From NCBI RefSeq assembly GCF_000485595.1, contig NW_014577142.1, forward strand, positions 440,602 through 496,330: a DNA stretch of 55,729 nt, in the 5' to 3' direction. This document shows, one piece after another, positions 43,804-55,659 of the stretch. Made by a program: the position numbers and the translations under genes. The stretch comes from Priapulus caudatus. Its lineage: Eukaryota > Priapulida > Priapulimorpha > Priapulimorphida > Priapulidae. Within the stretch, counting starts at the first letter, position 1; each line of letters opens with the position of its first letter. A model generated the notes under the pieces. It was not told the origin of the DNA. It saw nothing but the letters and a program-made list of their open reading frames with translations, and made no database searches.

Positions 43804-46800
43804 GTAGGTTAGCTGTCAATTTTAAAAGTTGTTTTAGGTCCCAGTCTTCTATACAGCTAGTTCTGTTTGTGACACACACTGTTTTGCTAACACCATGGCA
43901 ATAAGCATGAGGGTATTTGGGGATACACTCAAGGTTTTATGCAAAATTTCATTGATTTTTCATTTTCATTCTTATGCGATGGCTAACACTATACATGTGG
44001 CCACCTCTGCCCATGCTTACTTCTCCGTATACTGATGCATGTGAACTTTCAGAGCATTTTGATTGCCCGCGTACGTGTGTAGTGAGCTGTGTCTTTAAAC
44101 ACACATTTACTGATGACGTCAGACATGATCCAGCCAGCCTGTTCACTGTGTTTATTATGCCAGAGTCTATCAGCCTCAACCCTCCTACAGCCGTCAACTA
44201 TCAGTGATATTTGAAATCATTGCGCAGTTGAAAATAGCATTTATACCTTGCTACATGGGCCCTCGCTTGTTGACACATAGCTTAGTGACGTCATGTCGTA
44301 TGCAGCGTTCACGCGTTTCGCATCAAATTGCAATTGGTAACCTCATACTTTCTCATAATTTCTCAAGGTGCACAGAACATTTTAGTGGTTACAGTTAGTC
44401 ATATAAGTCTATCACTGTGAAAAGTAGAAAAATGCTGATTTCTCCGTTTTGATTTCTGCCAGAGTAACCGATGTATAAATAGATATTTCTAAGTCGTTAC
44501 AACTCGGAATAATTTAATTTTACGGTCGTTAATTACAATTGTAACATCGCTGTTAAAAAGTCTGTCAGGGTTTGATATTAACTAGTTAGCGTCTAGCTTT
44601 CATGAGTTATGGTTCTTTATTTGCATAAATATTCAATGCAACTTAAATTTTATGCAGATTTTTTTATGGTAAATATGAAACTTAAATAAAAAATCCTGAT
44701 GCGCAATTTTTCGTGCAGATGGTGCTTAACTTGTGGCGAAAATTTCGCTTTCACATTCATTGTGGTAATTGAGAAATGTCAAAAATACCATTTTTATATA
44801 ACGTTCAAAATTTTTGTTGTTGCATAATTAGGTGCTCGAAATTTCATGAAATGTGTTGGCTTGAGCATAGTGATACATCTCATCTATAAATAAAACGTGA
44901 AATTCGATTCATTGGTCCATAAACTCATCATTAGAGCAATATCTGTGCAAATGCTTGAGTGTATCCTTAATTCGTATATGTGCATGTAGATAATATCCAA
45001 GTGTCAATTACTTGTAAAAAATACTGCATTATCTTCATGCATTTTTGCACTAAGTATGAAACTGGGATGTGTTAGATAATAAGCAATGGGTAGACTGGCA
45101 GATATGTAAAGCTTGGTCGACTCTTTCAGCTCAGTGAGAGGGAGGGAAAATCTGAGACAGAGCTACGGCAAGAAGCAGAGGAAATTATCAGTGAAATGGG
45201 CCATGAGAAAGGCATGGCAGCCATCAGAGTGTTCGCTATCGCTCTTACCAATACTTGGCGTCACATGTATCGAGGCATATATGTGAACAAAGGGAACATT
45301 CTAAAGGTAGGGCATCTAATAGTTTACTTGATTGATACAATGTGCTCTTACTTTTTATTGAATTTTATTTAATGAGTTTCAGAGGAGGGCTACACATGTA
45401 AGGTTGTGTAGCATACACACAAATCCACTTGTTTAATGTATGATTATAATTATTAAAAATTGATTTAAGAAATTATGCTAGATGTAGGTAAGCAAACTAA
45501 ATTAGTGTACAAGTAACTGGTTAATTTACATTACAAATGGCATTTTTTATAACACCGTTGCGGTTGGCATTATATTGAAGCTGCAAATATCAATCCAGTT
45601 TAACATATGGGATTTCTTGTTAATGTTCCATTTAGGAACATGGTGCTTCAGTTTCTTACGTGGTGTTACTTACACAGTTATATTTGCAAACCATGATATT
45701 AAAAATACCACTAAACGCACACGTATTAATAAATGTTATTACAGGTTCGGGAGCTGTGTAAGGATCATCCTGTCGTGTTCATGCCATGTCATCGTAGCTA
45801 CATGGACTTCTTGCTTATGTCCTACATCTGCTATGCTTATGATCTACCCTGTCCTGTCATCACAGCTGGAATGGGTAATGTGTTGCATAAAAGTGATAGA
45901 AATATAAATGGTAATTCATAACCAAGAAGAGCCTGAGTGAGAGAGTTGGAAGAAAAGGATAATGATGTATCAAGAGGTAGAAGGGGTGGATTAGTTTGAT
46001 AAGGGGTGATTGTTAGTTTGATAAAGACTTGAAAAAACAAAAACAAACAAAACAGTGTGCGCAATTATTATTTTTTTAATTCAGAAGTAGGTAATTATGT
46101 GTGAGAAAATGAAAGGAAAGTGCTATCACATTATAATCAGGAAAATCGGTCGTTAGTAGCATTCAAAAATAAGTCAAGTTGATTCATCTCCATCTGCTTA
46201 CAAAGTTTATTCATTGAAACAGCTATTACCCGTGACTGATAAACACGGGCGAATAGCGATTTCATCCTCACTTTCAGATTTCATGGCAATGCAGGTGATA
46301 GGGTCATTGCTGCGCAGGTCCGGTGCATTCTTCATTCGTCGCTCGTTTGGCTCCGACTTATTGTACTGGGCCATCTTCACAGAATACGTGCAAACTCACC
46401 TGCGCAATGGTGACTCCCCCGTGGAGTTCTTCGTGGAGGGCACGCGCAGTCGTTCCCAAAAATCGCTTGCCCCCAAGCTGGGTAAGGAGTTGCATGAGCG
46501 TCGAATCCTCACTATGGTTTCACCCTGCAAATACGAACTTTAAGAAGGATGTATGAAGATGTAGCTCACCTTAGGAGTAGGCTAGGGATGAGTGATCCAC
46601 CATATTGTGTTAAGCAATCAATGCCAATTAGTGTTTAGGCAGTATGTTATCTCAGTCGCTTTGATGGAATTATATTAAAACTACTAGATATTTTCACATT
46701 TGAAACTTACAATTAGTTCAAATGTGGTTTTGTTTGACAAGTTGTTCTTTGAAGATTATGACCGCACTTGCACAGTGTTATGTAGGAGCTGCAATTAGCT

Positions 46801-49800
46801 ACAGTTATGCAAATCATTGGTATCAGCACATCTATGACATATGCACAATCTTGCAGGCTGTTTGACAGCAGTGCTGGAGACATATTTCAAGGCAGAGGTA
46901 CCTGACCTTTACATTGTGCCAGTGGGCATCAGCTATGAACGCATTCTGGAAGAGAAACTCTACAGCTATGAGCTGCTTGGTGTTCCAAAACCCCGGGAAT
47001 CGACATCTGTGAGTTTGCTAGTAGTCAGAGTCAGTGTCTTTTAGACTAATACTACTAATGGTTAATGTGGTATATTTATGGTAAAAAGAGAAAGATGTTA
47101 TTGCATACGTTCAGTCTATACCAGTATGGTGTGTTTTGTACACACCTTCATTGCTATAAATTCTTAATGATATCTGGCAGTATTTCCGTAATAGTGTGTA
47201 AAGGGCATGCAGCGTCTTGTATTTGCAATTCCATTACCACTGACTGCATAAACTGGTTGTAATTCATGTGAAGTTTTTTGGTAGGGATTATGGAAGGCCA
47301 GGCACATTCTCTCAAGTGACTACGGAAGCATTCATGTGTCATTCGCCACTCCGATCTCGGTGCACGAATTTATGAAAGGACATGTGGACAGAAGCGTGCA
47401 CAGTGTGCAGCCACGGTAGGTACTCTGCATGGTCAGCAGTCGGGTCATAAGTTACCTACAGATGGTCCGATGTTAAGAGTAACTGATGTGTGTTTGTGAG
47501 CACTGCAAAGATGAGTTGTTCTCGTTGGCCCTTCGAAACTGGTGCACTGCGCCATATAGTGGTTAGGTGGGTTACTGCTCGTGTCTTTTCAGGAAAAGGA
47601 TGAAGGACGTCTACCAGAACTGTCTGGTGTGAGAGGTCATGCTCTGATTGGTGAAATTTAGATCGAATTAGGTCAGTAGTTAATGTGCGAAACAGCTTTG
47701 TTTATGGTGTGATCCAGTACATGTCACTTTTAAGTGAAAATGTGTATCTGTCTATCCTTTCATCAAGGTACATGTCAGCGTTGTCACAAAGGGAAATTGC
47801 TGCTGCACAGATAATGGCAGAGGAAGTACTGTTGCAACAGCAGAGGCAGATGGTATTGTCGCCATGGTCACTGGTAGCCACTCTGCTTCTGCATCATGGT
47901 GGATGCATACACATGAAGCAGCTCTGCACCGAGGTTCAGTGGTTAAAACAGTTGGCAGAGAACTTTGGAAGTCGTGTGGACTGGCACGGTAAGCATTGCA
48001 TAATTTTCAGTTTCAATAAAAGGCACAAATCTTTTGCACATATTGTAATTCGATGGGATAGTTGTAACATTGTGTTGTTATCATTATGTCATGTGAGAAC
48101 ATGGGAGGGTGTATACTCAGAAAATAAAATTGTTTGTGAATTAAATTAATTTATATAATTTTATCCACGTTACCCACTTTATACACATAGGAGCTGAGGA
48201 TGGATCTGTAGAGAAGATGCTGAGAGATATCCTTCCTGTGTACAAAGACACGGTCACCCTCTCCACAGACTTGCACCTCCGTAGCAACCCTGTAGAGAAG
48301 GCAACGTCGGACCGAAAAGGGCTTGATTCTGCTACCATGGCAACAGCGGTGCAGCACATGATGCTGGCAATATATCGTAACCAACTGCTGCATGCATTTC
48401 TCCACACCGGTCTCATCTCTGTGGCTGTGATTGGATGTAGAAAAAACGTCCTTTGTACAGGTACTAGATGACACTTGTAATCACTGCTATTCTCAATAAA
48501 GTAATGTTTTCCCTTTATTTTATATTTGTAACGATTTATTGTGGTGATTTATTTGGAAAGTTTTATTTTGAGATAAAAGACAGCGAGAGAGAGAGTTATT
48601 TATTTAAGTTGATGTTGAAATATAAGGTGCCGGTATCAAATACTAAATGTCTGCTGTAGTGACTAGTACCTTTGTAACAGGAGTACGATAACATAATATT
48701 ATATTAGTTCTGACTCGAAGACGTGGCAAAAGTTATGACTAAAATTAATAGTACAACCTAATGTTTTTTTTAAAAGGGCCCCCAGATAGCAGACACATCA
48801 TGGAAAATTACTGTGTCCAACAGTACTGTACGACATGTCTGTATGTGAATATTTGCTCTTGCAGAGGAACTGTATGACCGCCACCTGTTTCTTCAGAAGC
48901 TTCTATGCAAAGAGTTTACCTTCAGCTCTACAAATAAAAAGAAGGTGCACTCCTTATAATTTGTTTCTATGGTGATTAAAATCAAGCTAAAGTTGCCGTA
49001 TTATCGTATTTTGTTAACTTTACATGCAGTCTGACTAGGTTATGTGACAATTGAATAGACAGACATTTTGAGAAATCATCATTATGGTGCACACCTGTTT
49101 TGACCTCTATATGCCGTTATAATTTAGATGCAGACTAAATCTTATTTGTTACTTTTGTGCAGGAATTTGACCACGCATTCCTGTGCCTGCAGCATATAGG
49201 GGCAGTGTCTTTAAGTGATCATCAACTACACATAGCTCGATCAACTACCAAGACTACGATCTTTCTCCAGCGATTATTTCAGCCATTTCTCTTTGGATAT
49301 TGGGTAATAAAATATTAATAGCATGATAGTGGGAGAAATGGGTGAGGGTGAATTACACAGGGAACATGTATGAGTAACACATTAATCGACAGTGAAAGAG
49401 ATTAGGATTGAGATAAGGACTGAAAGTTTGTATAAGAACATTATTAACTGTTAACATTATTAAGTTGTGTCAGTTCTATGTAATTAGTAATTCACTATTT
49501 AGTTTACTTATTACGTATATATTGAAGGGGTCACCCCTGATACATTCAATCATGTAATACTCTGTCTCGGATTCTATTATATAAACGTTGTTTTGTTTGC
49601 AGCTGTTATTTGAGTACTTGGTTACGCACGGTGTTGAGTCTGGTAGCAGTGGGCAAGCAATGGCGATTGGGGCACAGACCCTAGGTGCACATCTGTTGCA
49701 GCAAGGCATACTATCTCATCCAGAAATTCTGTCACTGGAGATGCTTAGCAATGGTGTGAAGAGCCTGCTGGAGTGTGGCGCCATCTGTAGGCAGAGAAAT

Positions 49801-50127
49801 AGGTAGGAATAGATTGGCCTATACTCCTCATGTTTATAGAAATATATACGATTATTTTTGCGTGTTGTTTCTCTCTTGCTTGTTATAATTATTCTCTGCG
49901 TCCCTAATATATCAAGTCAAAAAGTTGAAGCATTAGTTCTTTATTCTATTTACTAATCTAATTAGCAACAATTATTCTCTTTGTCTGTGTACAGAACCGG
50001 TGATATGATGCTTGTGCCAGACCGTACAGAAATCTTTCATCTGAAGAACGAACTTGGAAAAGTAATTCAGCTGCCCGTGTTGGATGCAAAAGGATTGGCT
50101 TTGCCATTAACACCTGCAAAACTCTAG
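43600..50127 (+). CDS. GNPAT: GNPAT, dihydroxyacetone-phosphate acyltransferase
   Basis: It transfers a fatty acyl group from acyl-CoA to dihydroxyacetone phosphate, the first step of plasmalogen (ether lipid) synthesis, on the inner face of the peroxisome membrane. Twelve exons: 43600-43803, 45130-45306, 45745-45874, 46278-46481, 46857-47008, 47285-47415, 47768-47988, 48191-48460, 48865-48944, 49163-49303, 49603-49802, 49995-50127. All joins keep phase; they total 2043 nt (680 codons plus TAG). Acyltransferase motifs are HRSYMD (the HxxxxD catalytic pair), [20 protein letters not shown] and [13 protein letters not shown], in that order. The C-terminus is AKL, a peroxisomal targeting signal type 1, as in mammals. 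A TAG sits in frame just before 43600, at the acceptor. The first in-frame ATG is 43627, but about 30 residues found before FEDIL in human GNPAT are not seen, so an upstream exon is likely. Confidence 0.95.
45130..45306 (+). CDS. GNPAT: GNPAT exon 2
   Basis: Fifty-nine codons: [59 protein letters not shown]. Phase 0 at both ends. Confidence 0.93.
45745..45874 (+). CDS. GNPAT: GNPAT exon 3, catalytic HxxxxD motif
   Basis: [43 protein letters not shown]. The histidine and aspartate of HRSYMD form the acyltransferase charge relay. Confidence 0.96.
46278..46481 (+). CDS. GNPAT: GNPAT exon 4, substrate-binding motifs
   Basis: [38 protein letters not shown] and [20 protein letters not shown]: acyltransferase motifs II and III (GAFFIRR, EGTRSRS), which bind the glycerone phosphate. 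Confidence 0.96.
46857..47008 (+). CDS. GNPAT: GNPAT exon 5, motif IV
   Basis: [49 protein letters not shown]. The VPVGISY block is motif IV of glycerolipid acyltransferases. Confidence 0.95.
47285..47415 (+). CDS. GNPAT: GNPAT exon 6
   Basis: [43 protein letters not shown]; ends with CG of an Arg codon. Confidence 0.93.
47768..47988 (+). CDS. GNPAT: GNPAT exon 7
   Basis: [20 protein letters not shown], then [20 protein letters not shown], matching MVLSPWTLIVAVLL of human GNPAT. Confidence 0.94.
48191..48460 (+). CDS. GNPAT: GNPAT exon 8
   Basis: [18 protein letters not shown], then [20 protein letters not shown], matching AYRNQLLNIFVRPSL. C-terminal helical region. Confidence 0.92.
48865..49303 (+). 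CDS. GNPAT: GNPAT exons 9 and 10
   Basis: Exon 9 is 48865-48944 ([20 protein letters not shown]) and exon 10 is 49163-49303 ([20 protein letters not shown], then [13 protein letters not shown]). Both are in phase. Confidence 0.9.
49603..49802 (+). CDS. GNPAT: GNPAT exon 11
   Basis: [20 protein letters not shown], then [20 protein letters not shown] and [16 protein letters not shown]. Confidence 0.92.
49995..50127 (+). CDS. GNPAT: GNPAT last exon with PTS1 signal
   Basis: [20 protein letters not shown], then [11 protein letters not shown] and TAG. The final AKL is a type 1 peroxisomal import signal. Confidence 0.95.
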
Positions 50128-50234
50128 TATGTATACTTTGCAGATGCAGTATCAGTACTGATAATGTATCACTGACATAATGCATATATATATATGTTCA
50201 TGCTAGTATGTGGCTGCATCCACGGCTACAGGGG
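50128..50234. other. 3' flank of GNPAT
   Basis: Short AT-rich flank up to the foldback element. No canonical polyadenylation signal seen before the element. Confidence 0.5.
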
Positions 50235-50243
50235 GGCAGTGTG

Positions 50244-50466
50244 GCTGAAGGGGTCGTTGTCGTATATGTAGTACCCGAGGAATCGGCGAGTATGTCGCCT
50301 ACGCCTACTCCCTAACCCTAACCCTAACCCTATCCTTAACCCTAATCCTAACCCTATCCCTAACCCTAACCCTAACACCCTAACACCCTAACCCTAACCC
50401 TAACCATATCAGATAGTTACCTTGGGTACATATTATACGCCATTATATGACAACGACCCTTCGCGC
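50244..50466. mobile_element. Foldback element with CCCTAA core, copy 3
   Basis: The ends aaggggtcgttgtcgtata and tatatgacaacgaccctt pair. The core is about 100 bp of CCCTAA units with variants (cctatcc, cctaatc, aacacc). The sequence beside the core (cgcctacgcctactc, ccatatcagatagttacc) is the reverse complement of that in copy 1, but the outer ends differ. A 9-bp direct repeat GGCAGTGTG flanks it (50235-50243 and 50467-50475). Confidence 0.87.
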
Positions 50467-50842
50467 GGCAGTGTGTAACGGTGCTTCCTGCACTTAGGTA
50501 ACCTACGAATACCTACCTATAGATGGCATTCGTATATGTAGTAAGTTACACAATTTTATTTATAAAAGCGAAGCCAATGAATTTATGGCTACTGACTAAT
50601 ATTTCTATCTCTATCTTTCAATTTATGATGTAATAACATCAGGTGCTACTTTGTTTTACTGTATTTACCTATTGATGTTTTCACTAGTCACCCATAGATA
50701 AACAAAGTCTGTGCCAAAGAATAATATCTTGTGAAGTTCATATGTCTATTCATATGTGTAAACATCTAGTCGTATATTATAGGCAATCAGTATACCTGCA
50801 GAAATCATATAGTGGTTATGAACAACAATTTTATACGATTGC

Positions 50843-51700
50843 TTTTTAGCTCATCTGACATAGTCAGATGCAGCTTGTGAGATCCGTCCGGCGTAACTGG
50901 GTCATCCGGTGCGCTTCCAGTCAACAGTTGGGCGACAAGGTTGGACGGGGTTACAAGCTGGGGGTCAAAGTCAATGAGGTCAGGGAGGTGTAAAACAAGA
51001 GGCCGGGGGAAATTTCCTCCTTAACTTAGGTATAGGAGGCAAAGTGAGGCAGATTGCAGGCCCAAATCTAAAGCGGCGTTGACCTAGAGCTCGTGATAGT
51101 CGGCGTGGCGATAGCATCTGGTGTAGAAAAGCATAACTGGTGCCAGAATTGGGGAGGTCAACAGCGTCAACGAGGTCAATGGGCGAGCATGGGCAGATTA
51201 TTGAGACAGTTTTGTGATTCAGCGGTGAAGTACCGTTTTATGGCTTTATTGAAGGACCATGGGGGAATGTGGCGTTCCTATGACGCTGCGAAGAGTAGTG
51301 TTTAGATACCTTTTGATCCCAAGAAGGAGGTTAAACAGTGGATTGACTTGACTGTTAAACAAAGGATGATGAGGAACTGGCTTTGGTGCTATTAGAGCCC
51401 CGTGCACCGTGAGCCTCCCCACCCTCCTTGCCACTCCAACCCACGCCCCCACAACACTACCGTCGGCCAAGAGCGCTCGAACGCATATCCATAATACGTT
51501 AATATAGCAGAAGTCATTAAACTACACAGCGTATCTTTATTAGTGTACTACCGCGAACGTATAGCGCAATCTAGTGCAACGCGGATTGGCGGGCCTGAGA
51601 AGCGGCACACTTGATTTGGTTGCCAGTGAGTTTATCAGAAGAATAGCCGGCTACAGTACACGCCAGTTGAGCGCTGTCGCTCTGCGGCACTTGTTATTAT
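50843..51700. repeat. Interspersed repeat, copy B
   Basis: Head ttttagctcatctgacatag, then gatgcagcttgtgagatccg, ggtcaa/aggtcaat motifs, ttttatggctttattgaa, ccttttgat, a C-rich stretch, then gttaatatag and cggcacttgtt. The same order occurs at 11793-13700. No coding capacity. Confidence 0.65.
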
Positions 51701-52460
51701 AATAAAATATCACAGTTTGAAGTCAATGCCTTTTAAAATACCCGATATTAAGTTCCAGTCCATTAAGAATTTGAAGCATTGTACTTTTTCTTTTTTCGTA
51801 GGTCGTGTTTTTGCGAGTTTGTGCTCTATTTTCTTTCTCTACTCTTGTTTAATCTGAACATTCCATTATACTGTTGTTACCAAGGGCTCGATTTTGACAC
51901 AGCCCCGTGTATCGTCTAGTTTTTTGGGGCCAAATGTTTCTTGTTGATTGGCAGTTGTCTGGTCGCTATGTGATGAAGAGATGCTTGTGAGTTGTCTCTG
52001 TGTATGCATTCAGCTAAGATATCACGAGTTTCGTGATACTTTGCAAACGTTTGGACCCGTGTAGATACTGCCACGAACATGTCTATGGAGTAGTATAGAT
52101 CAGTATTATGTCGTATTTTGGTTATCGCATGCGAATTTGGTTGCCGCTAGTGTAGCGCATAGCACTAATCATGTAGGTAGTGATTGATTCGTAATACATG
52201 CGGACTCATTCCATTCATATTATGTTCATGCTTAATGTGACACATCGTGCAGTAATCAACATTACTACACATACAGTGCTATGCCCATTGCATACTTCTG
52301 TCACACCCACGTTATTGCGAAGCTATTCCACCCATATCGCATCTCTATCCTCCTCCCTTCATGGTCCCATATGCTTTTATATACCTATATCGTCCCATGC
52401 TATCACATCTCCATATCGTTCTATCCTATCCCACCCTCAACGCACCATTTCACCACCCTC
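51700..52460. other. Intergenic, no gene seen
   Basis: Ordinary AT-rich sequence. No exon, RNA gene or clear repeat recognised. Confidence 0.5.
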
Positions 52461-52463
52461 GAC

Positions 52464-52769
52464 CAGTGGCGTCACAACATGATTGGGGGCCTGTAAGCAA
52501 AAATGGAATTGGGGCCCCAAACATGAATATTTTTTGATGGACCGTGCGCCTGCGAAGGGGGGTCTGGGGGGTCTCCCCCCCCCCCAGAAAATTTTGAAAT
52601 CTAGACGCTCTAAAATGCTATTTCCAGCATTCTGAGGCTATTTTGATTTTGTTTTGATTTTTTCTATTTTAAATTTTTGTTTAATTGGGGGGGGGTACAG
52701 TTTGGGGCCCCTTTAGGCTGGGGGCCCGTAGCGTTTTGCTACGGCAGCCCTACGGCTGTGACGCCCCTG
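52464..52769. mobile_element. CAGTGGCGTCAC-ended hAT-like element
   Basis: The left end CAGTGGCGTCAC mirrors the right end GTGACGCCCCTG. Flanks CCCTCGAC and CCCTCAAC agree at seven of eight bases. G-rich tracts (ggggggcc) inside; no coding capacity. Confidence 0.72.
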
Positions 52770-52904
52770 CCCTCAACACACCTTTTCAAACCCCCCACCC
52801 CAACCCAATCACAGCCTGGTCACACCCCATCACCAACCCTATCACACCATCATCATCCCCTCACCACCCTAATCACACTTTATCACCACCCTGATTACAT
52901 GACC

Positions 52905-53275
52905 CATCCTACACCCATAGCACCTCATCTATAGTCAATCACACACCCATAGCACCTCATCTCCAGTCAATCGCACCCCCATAGCACCTCATCTCTAGTC
53001 AATCGCACCCCATAGCACCACATCTCCAGTCAATCACACCCCATAGCACCTCATCTCAAGTCAATCGCACCCCCATAGCACATCATCTCCAGTCAATCGT
53101 ACCCCCATAGCACATCATCTCCAGTCAATCGTACCCCCATAGCACATCATCTCCAGTCAATCGTACCCCATAGCACCTCATCTCCAGTCAATCGTACCCC
53201 CATAGCACCTCATCTCCAGTCAATCGTACCCCCATAGCACCTCATCTCCAGTCAATCGTATCCCCCATAGCACCC
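52905..53275. repeat. 32-33-bp minisatellite
   Basis: About eleven copies of catagcacctcatctccagt then caatcgtaccccc, with small changes. Preceded by a looser AC/CCC-rich stretch from 52780. Confidence 0.93.
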
Positions 53276-53299
53276 CCATCACACACCTATCATCATCTC

Positions 53300-54149
53300 A
53301 CAACACTTGTACAGCATCATGCAAATTGCGACTGTTAATGAATGCGAATCACGAGGATTAATCTGTTTATCTTATTATAGTATCAGTGTTAGAAAATGGC
53401 TGAGTCGTGACTGAGTGTTTCTGCTTTACGTTGATATGACTCTGGGTATCACCGATGTCATGATATTTATATACCGGACCATGAAACATATATACCTGTT
53501 GCTTGGGTTATATGTGGTTTTATTGTGTGAAATCCCGCCTAGCGGCAGTTGGCGATGTGCTTGCAGGCCAGTACGCCAGGTTTAGGAATGAACACACATT
53601 ACGTGTTAATGGAAGCGATTATATGTATATCTGAGAAGCGATAGAGCTAATAAAATCCGAACATAGAGAAAAAATGTTTTTCTATTTTCATTTTGGTCGT
53701 GTGCTCTATGTTAATGTAACCGTTTAGTGCTTCCTGTTTCTCGCGCGCACTCTTCACATTTATAGACACGTTTCTCAGCCACGTTGCTAATGGTCCGAGT
53801 TTTATAGAGGTTTTCCTTCACCGCACCTGTCTGCCTGTCTGTCTGTCTGTCTGTCATCAGCGTTATGCCATAGCAATCTCCCTATTTAGTTTAAACACGC
53901 TTGGCGTAACGAGCTATATTTACACACTGCGCATCGTCATCATATATAATATATATGTGTATATATATATATATATATATGTGTGTGTATACATATATAC
54001 TGTGCAGTGTGTCGTCTCCTGATCGATGTATAGGCCATTCTTCAGCGAGTGCAACTGTTGTCACACGATATAAGCCTAGTCTCGTCATTCAGTTGTGATC
54101 ATATATATTCATGCTATCTTCGTAATGATCACATATATCACATAATTAT
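53300..54149. other. Intergenic with simple repeats
   Basis: Holds a (CTGT)n run at 53830-53853 and a TA/GT run at 53941-53995. No gene recognised. Confidence 0.55.
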
Positions 54150-54193
54150 ATCAGGAGTGAATAATAATAGATCTATTATTATTCACTCCTGAT
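54150..54193. mobile_element. Perfect 44-bp palindrome, TCAGGAG family
   Basis: Twenty-two-base arms, beginning ATCAGGAGTGAATAATAATA, with no loop. TAT on both sides could be a 3-bp target duplication. Confidence 0.85.
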
Positions 54194-54199
54194 TATATT

Positions 54200-55610
54200 C
54201 ATCCTCGTCTTGCATCGCCAGGCCCGATTTTCCACGTGGTTAAAATTTGTCTCCGTTAAAACAGAGTAAATTATTTTAAGATACTATGAATGAAATATTC
54301 AGTAAAAAAATTCATCGGTTCACAACTGTATTCCCTACAGATATCTGGGGGTTATCCCTCCTCCTCTCTCCCTCCCCCTCTCTCACTATCTTTCTACCCC
54401 TCCCTCTTTCTTCGTCTCTCTCTATCTCTTTCTCCCTCATTCGCCGTCCCTATTTCTCCCTCTCTTTACTGCGGATTCACCGACCTATCCCATCCATAAT
54501 TCTCGGGGCTGCTGCTATAATGTCAGCGCTCTATACATAATTATCTCTACGTCTCCGATGGGGTATGGTTTTTTCTAGATTCTTCATGAATCATCTTTCC
54601 GTCTTTGTTTTTGTTTTGTTTAAATGGTTCTCTACTCCTATGCTCTCACGTACATTTCATTCGTCATGTCCTGGTTTCTTCGCGTTTCCTTTCTTAAATG
54701 TTGCCGTATTTTCGTTGTTCTTCCCTTTTCATCCTGTACGTTCAAAATATGAGTAAGTCGTCGTTTAGCAAAAGTCGAACATTGAAATGTTTTGGTCATG
54801 GTCATGGTATGTAACATAAAAATAGGTAGCGTCAACACGAAATATATTCCTAAACTTCAAAGCTATCAAACGGTATTAGATGGTTAAAAACGCTATTTCC
54901 ATTTACTCAAACCTTTGTCGAGATGAAAAACGGTGCTCCGTGCAACTTTTCGAAAAGGATAGCAAAACTAACCACCATGTGCAACAATTTAACTATGAAA
55001 TACAGAAACAGAAACACTGTCAATAAAGTCCTATGTACATGATGCGCACATACCTGCTATACAGAGGATAGACAAAGAGGCCTGGTCAGCGCTGCCGGAC
55101 AGTGTTCTACTGGACTAACTTTAAGGGCTTCGGTAAAGATAGTTGATGTGATAATCACAGTATCTCGCCACAGAATGGCTTCTCTTGTAGTATTGTTCGC
55201 GACATTGTATGAATGCCACTGAGCGGAATATTAAGTTTATCATTATGTTTTCTTTTTATGTTTTATGTTTTATGTTATGTTATATTAATAAGGTTTCAGA
55301 AAGAGCTATAGTTGGGGTTAGTGTTAGTGTTTGGTTTAATGTCAGTGTGGGGATTAGGTTTAGACCTAGGGTTATAACAGGGTTGAGGATAGAGTTAAAT
55401 ACGGGTTACACCAGTTAAGATTTCTGTCGTATATATGCATATATGAACAGCCTCCAACTCCGGACATGTAGCTTCGGCCCAATTTCGTTTCCCAATGCCA
55501 ATTAGCGGGGTCTTTAGACTCTAACTCCCTTCTCTTCAAATCCCTCGCGCCTACGCACCCTCAGTGGTAGCTTCACTGATTCCTCCCGCGAGCACACAGC
55601 CCCATGTTTC
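54200..55610. other. Intergenic, no gene seen
   Basis: Includes a CTCC/TCTC-rich stretch at 54355-54470 and a loosely TTAGGG-like stretch at 55310-55400 (gttagtgttagtgtttgg) too degenerate to call. Confidence 0.5.
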
Positions 55611-55616
55611 ACGTTC

Positions 55617-55617
55617 G

Positions 55618-55659
<42 letters not shown>

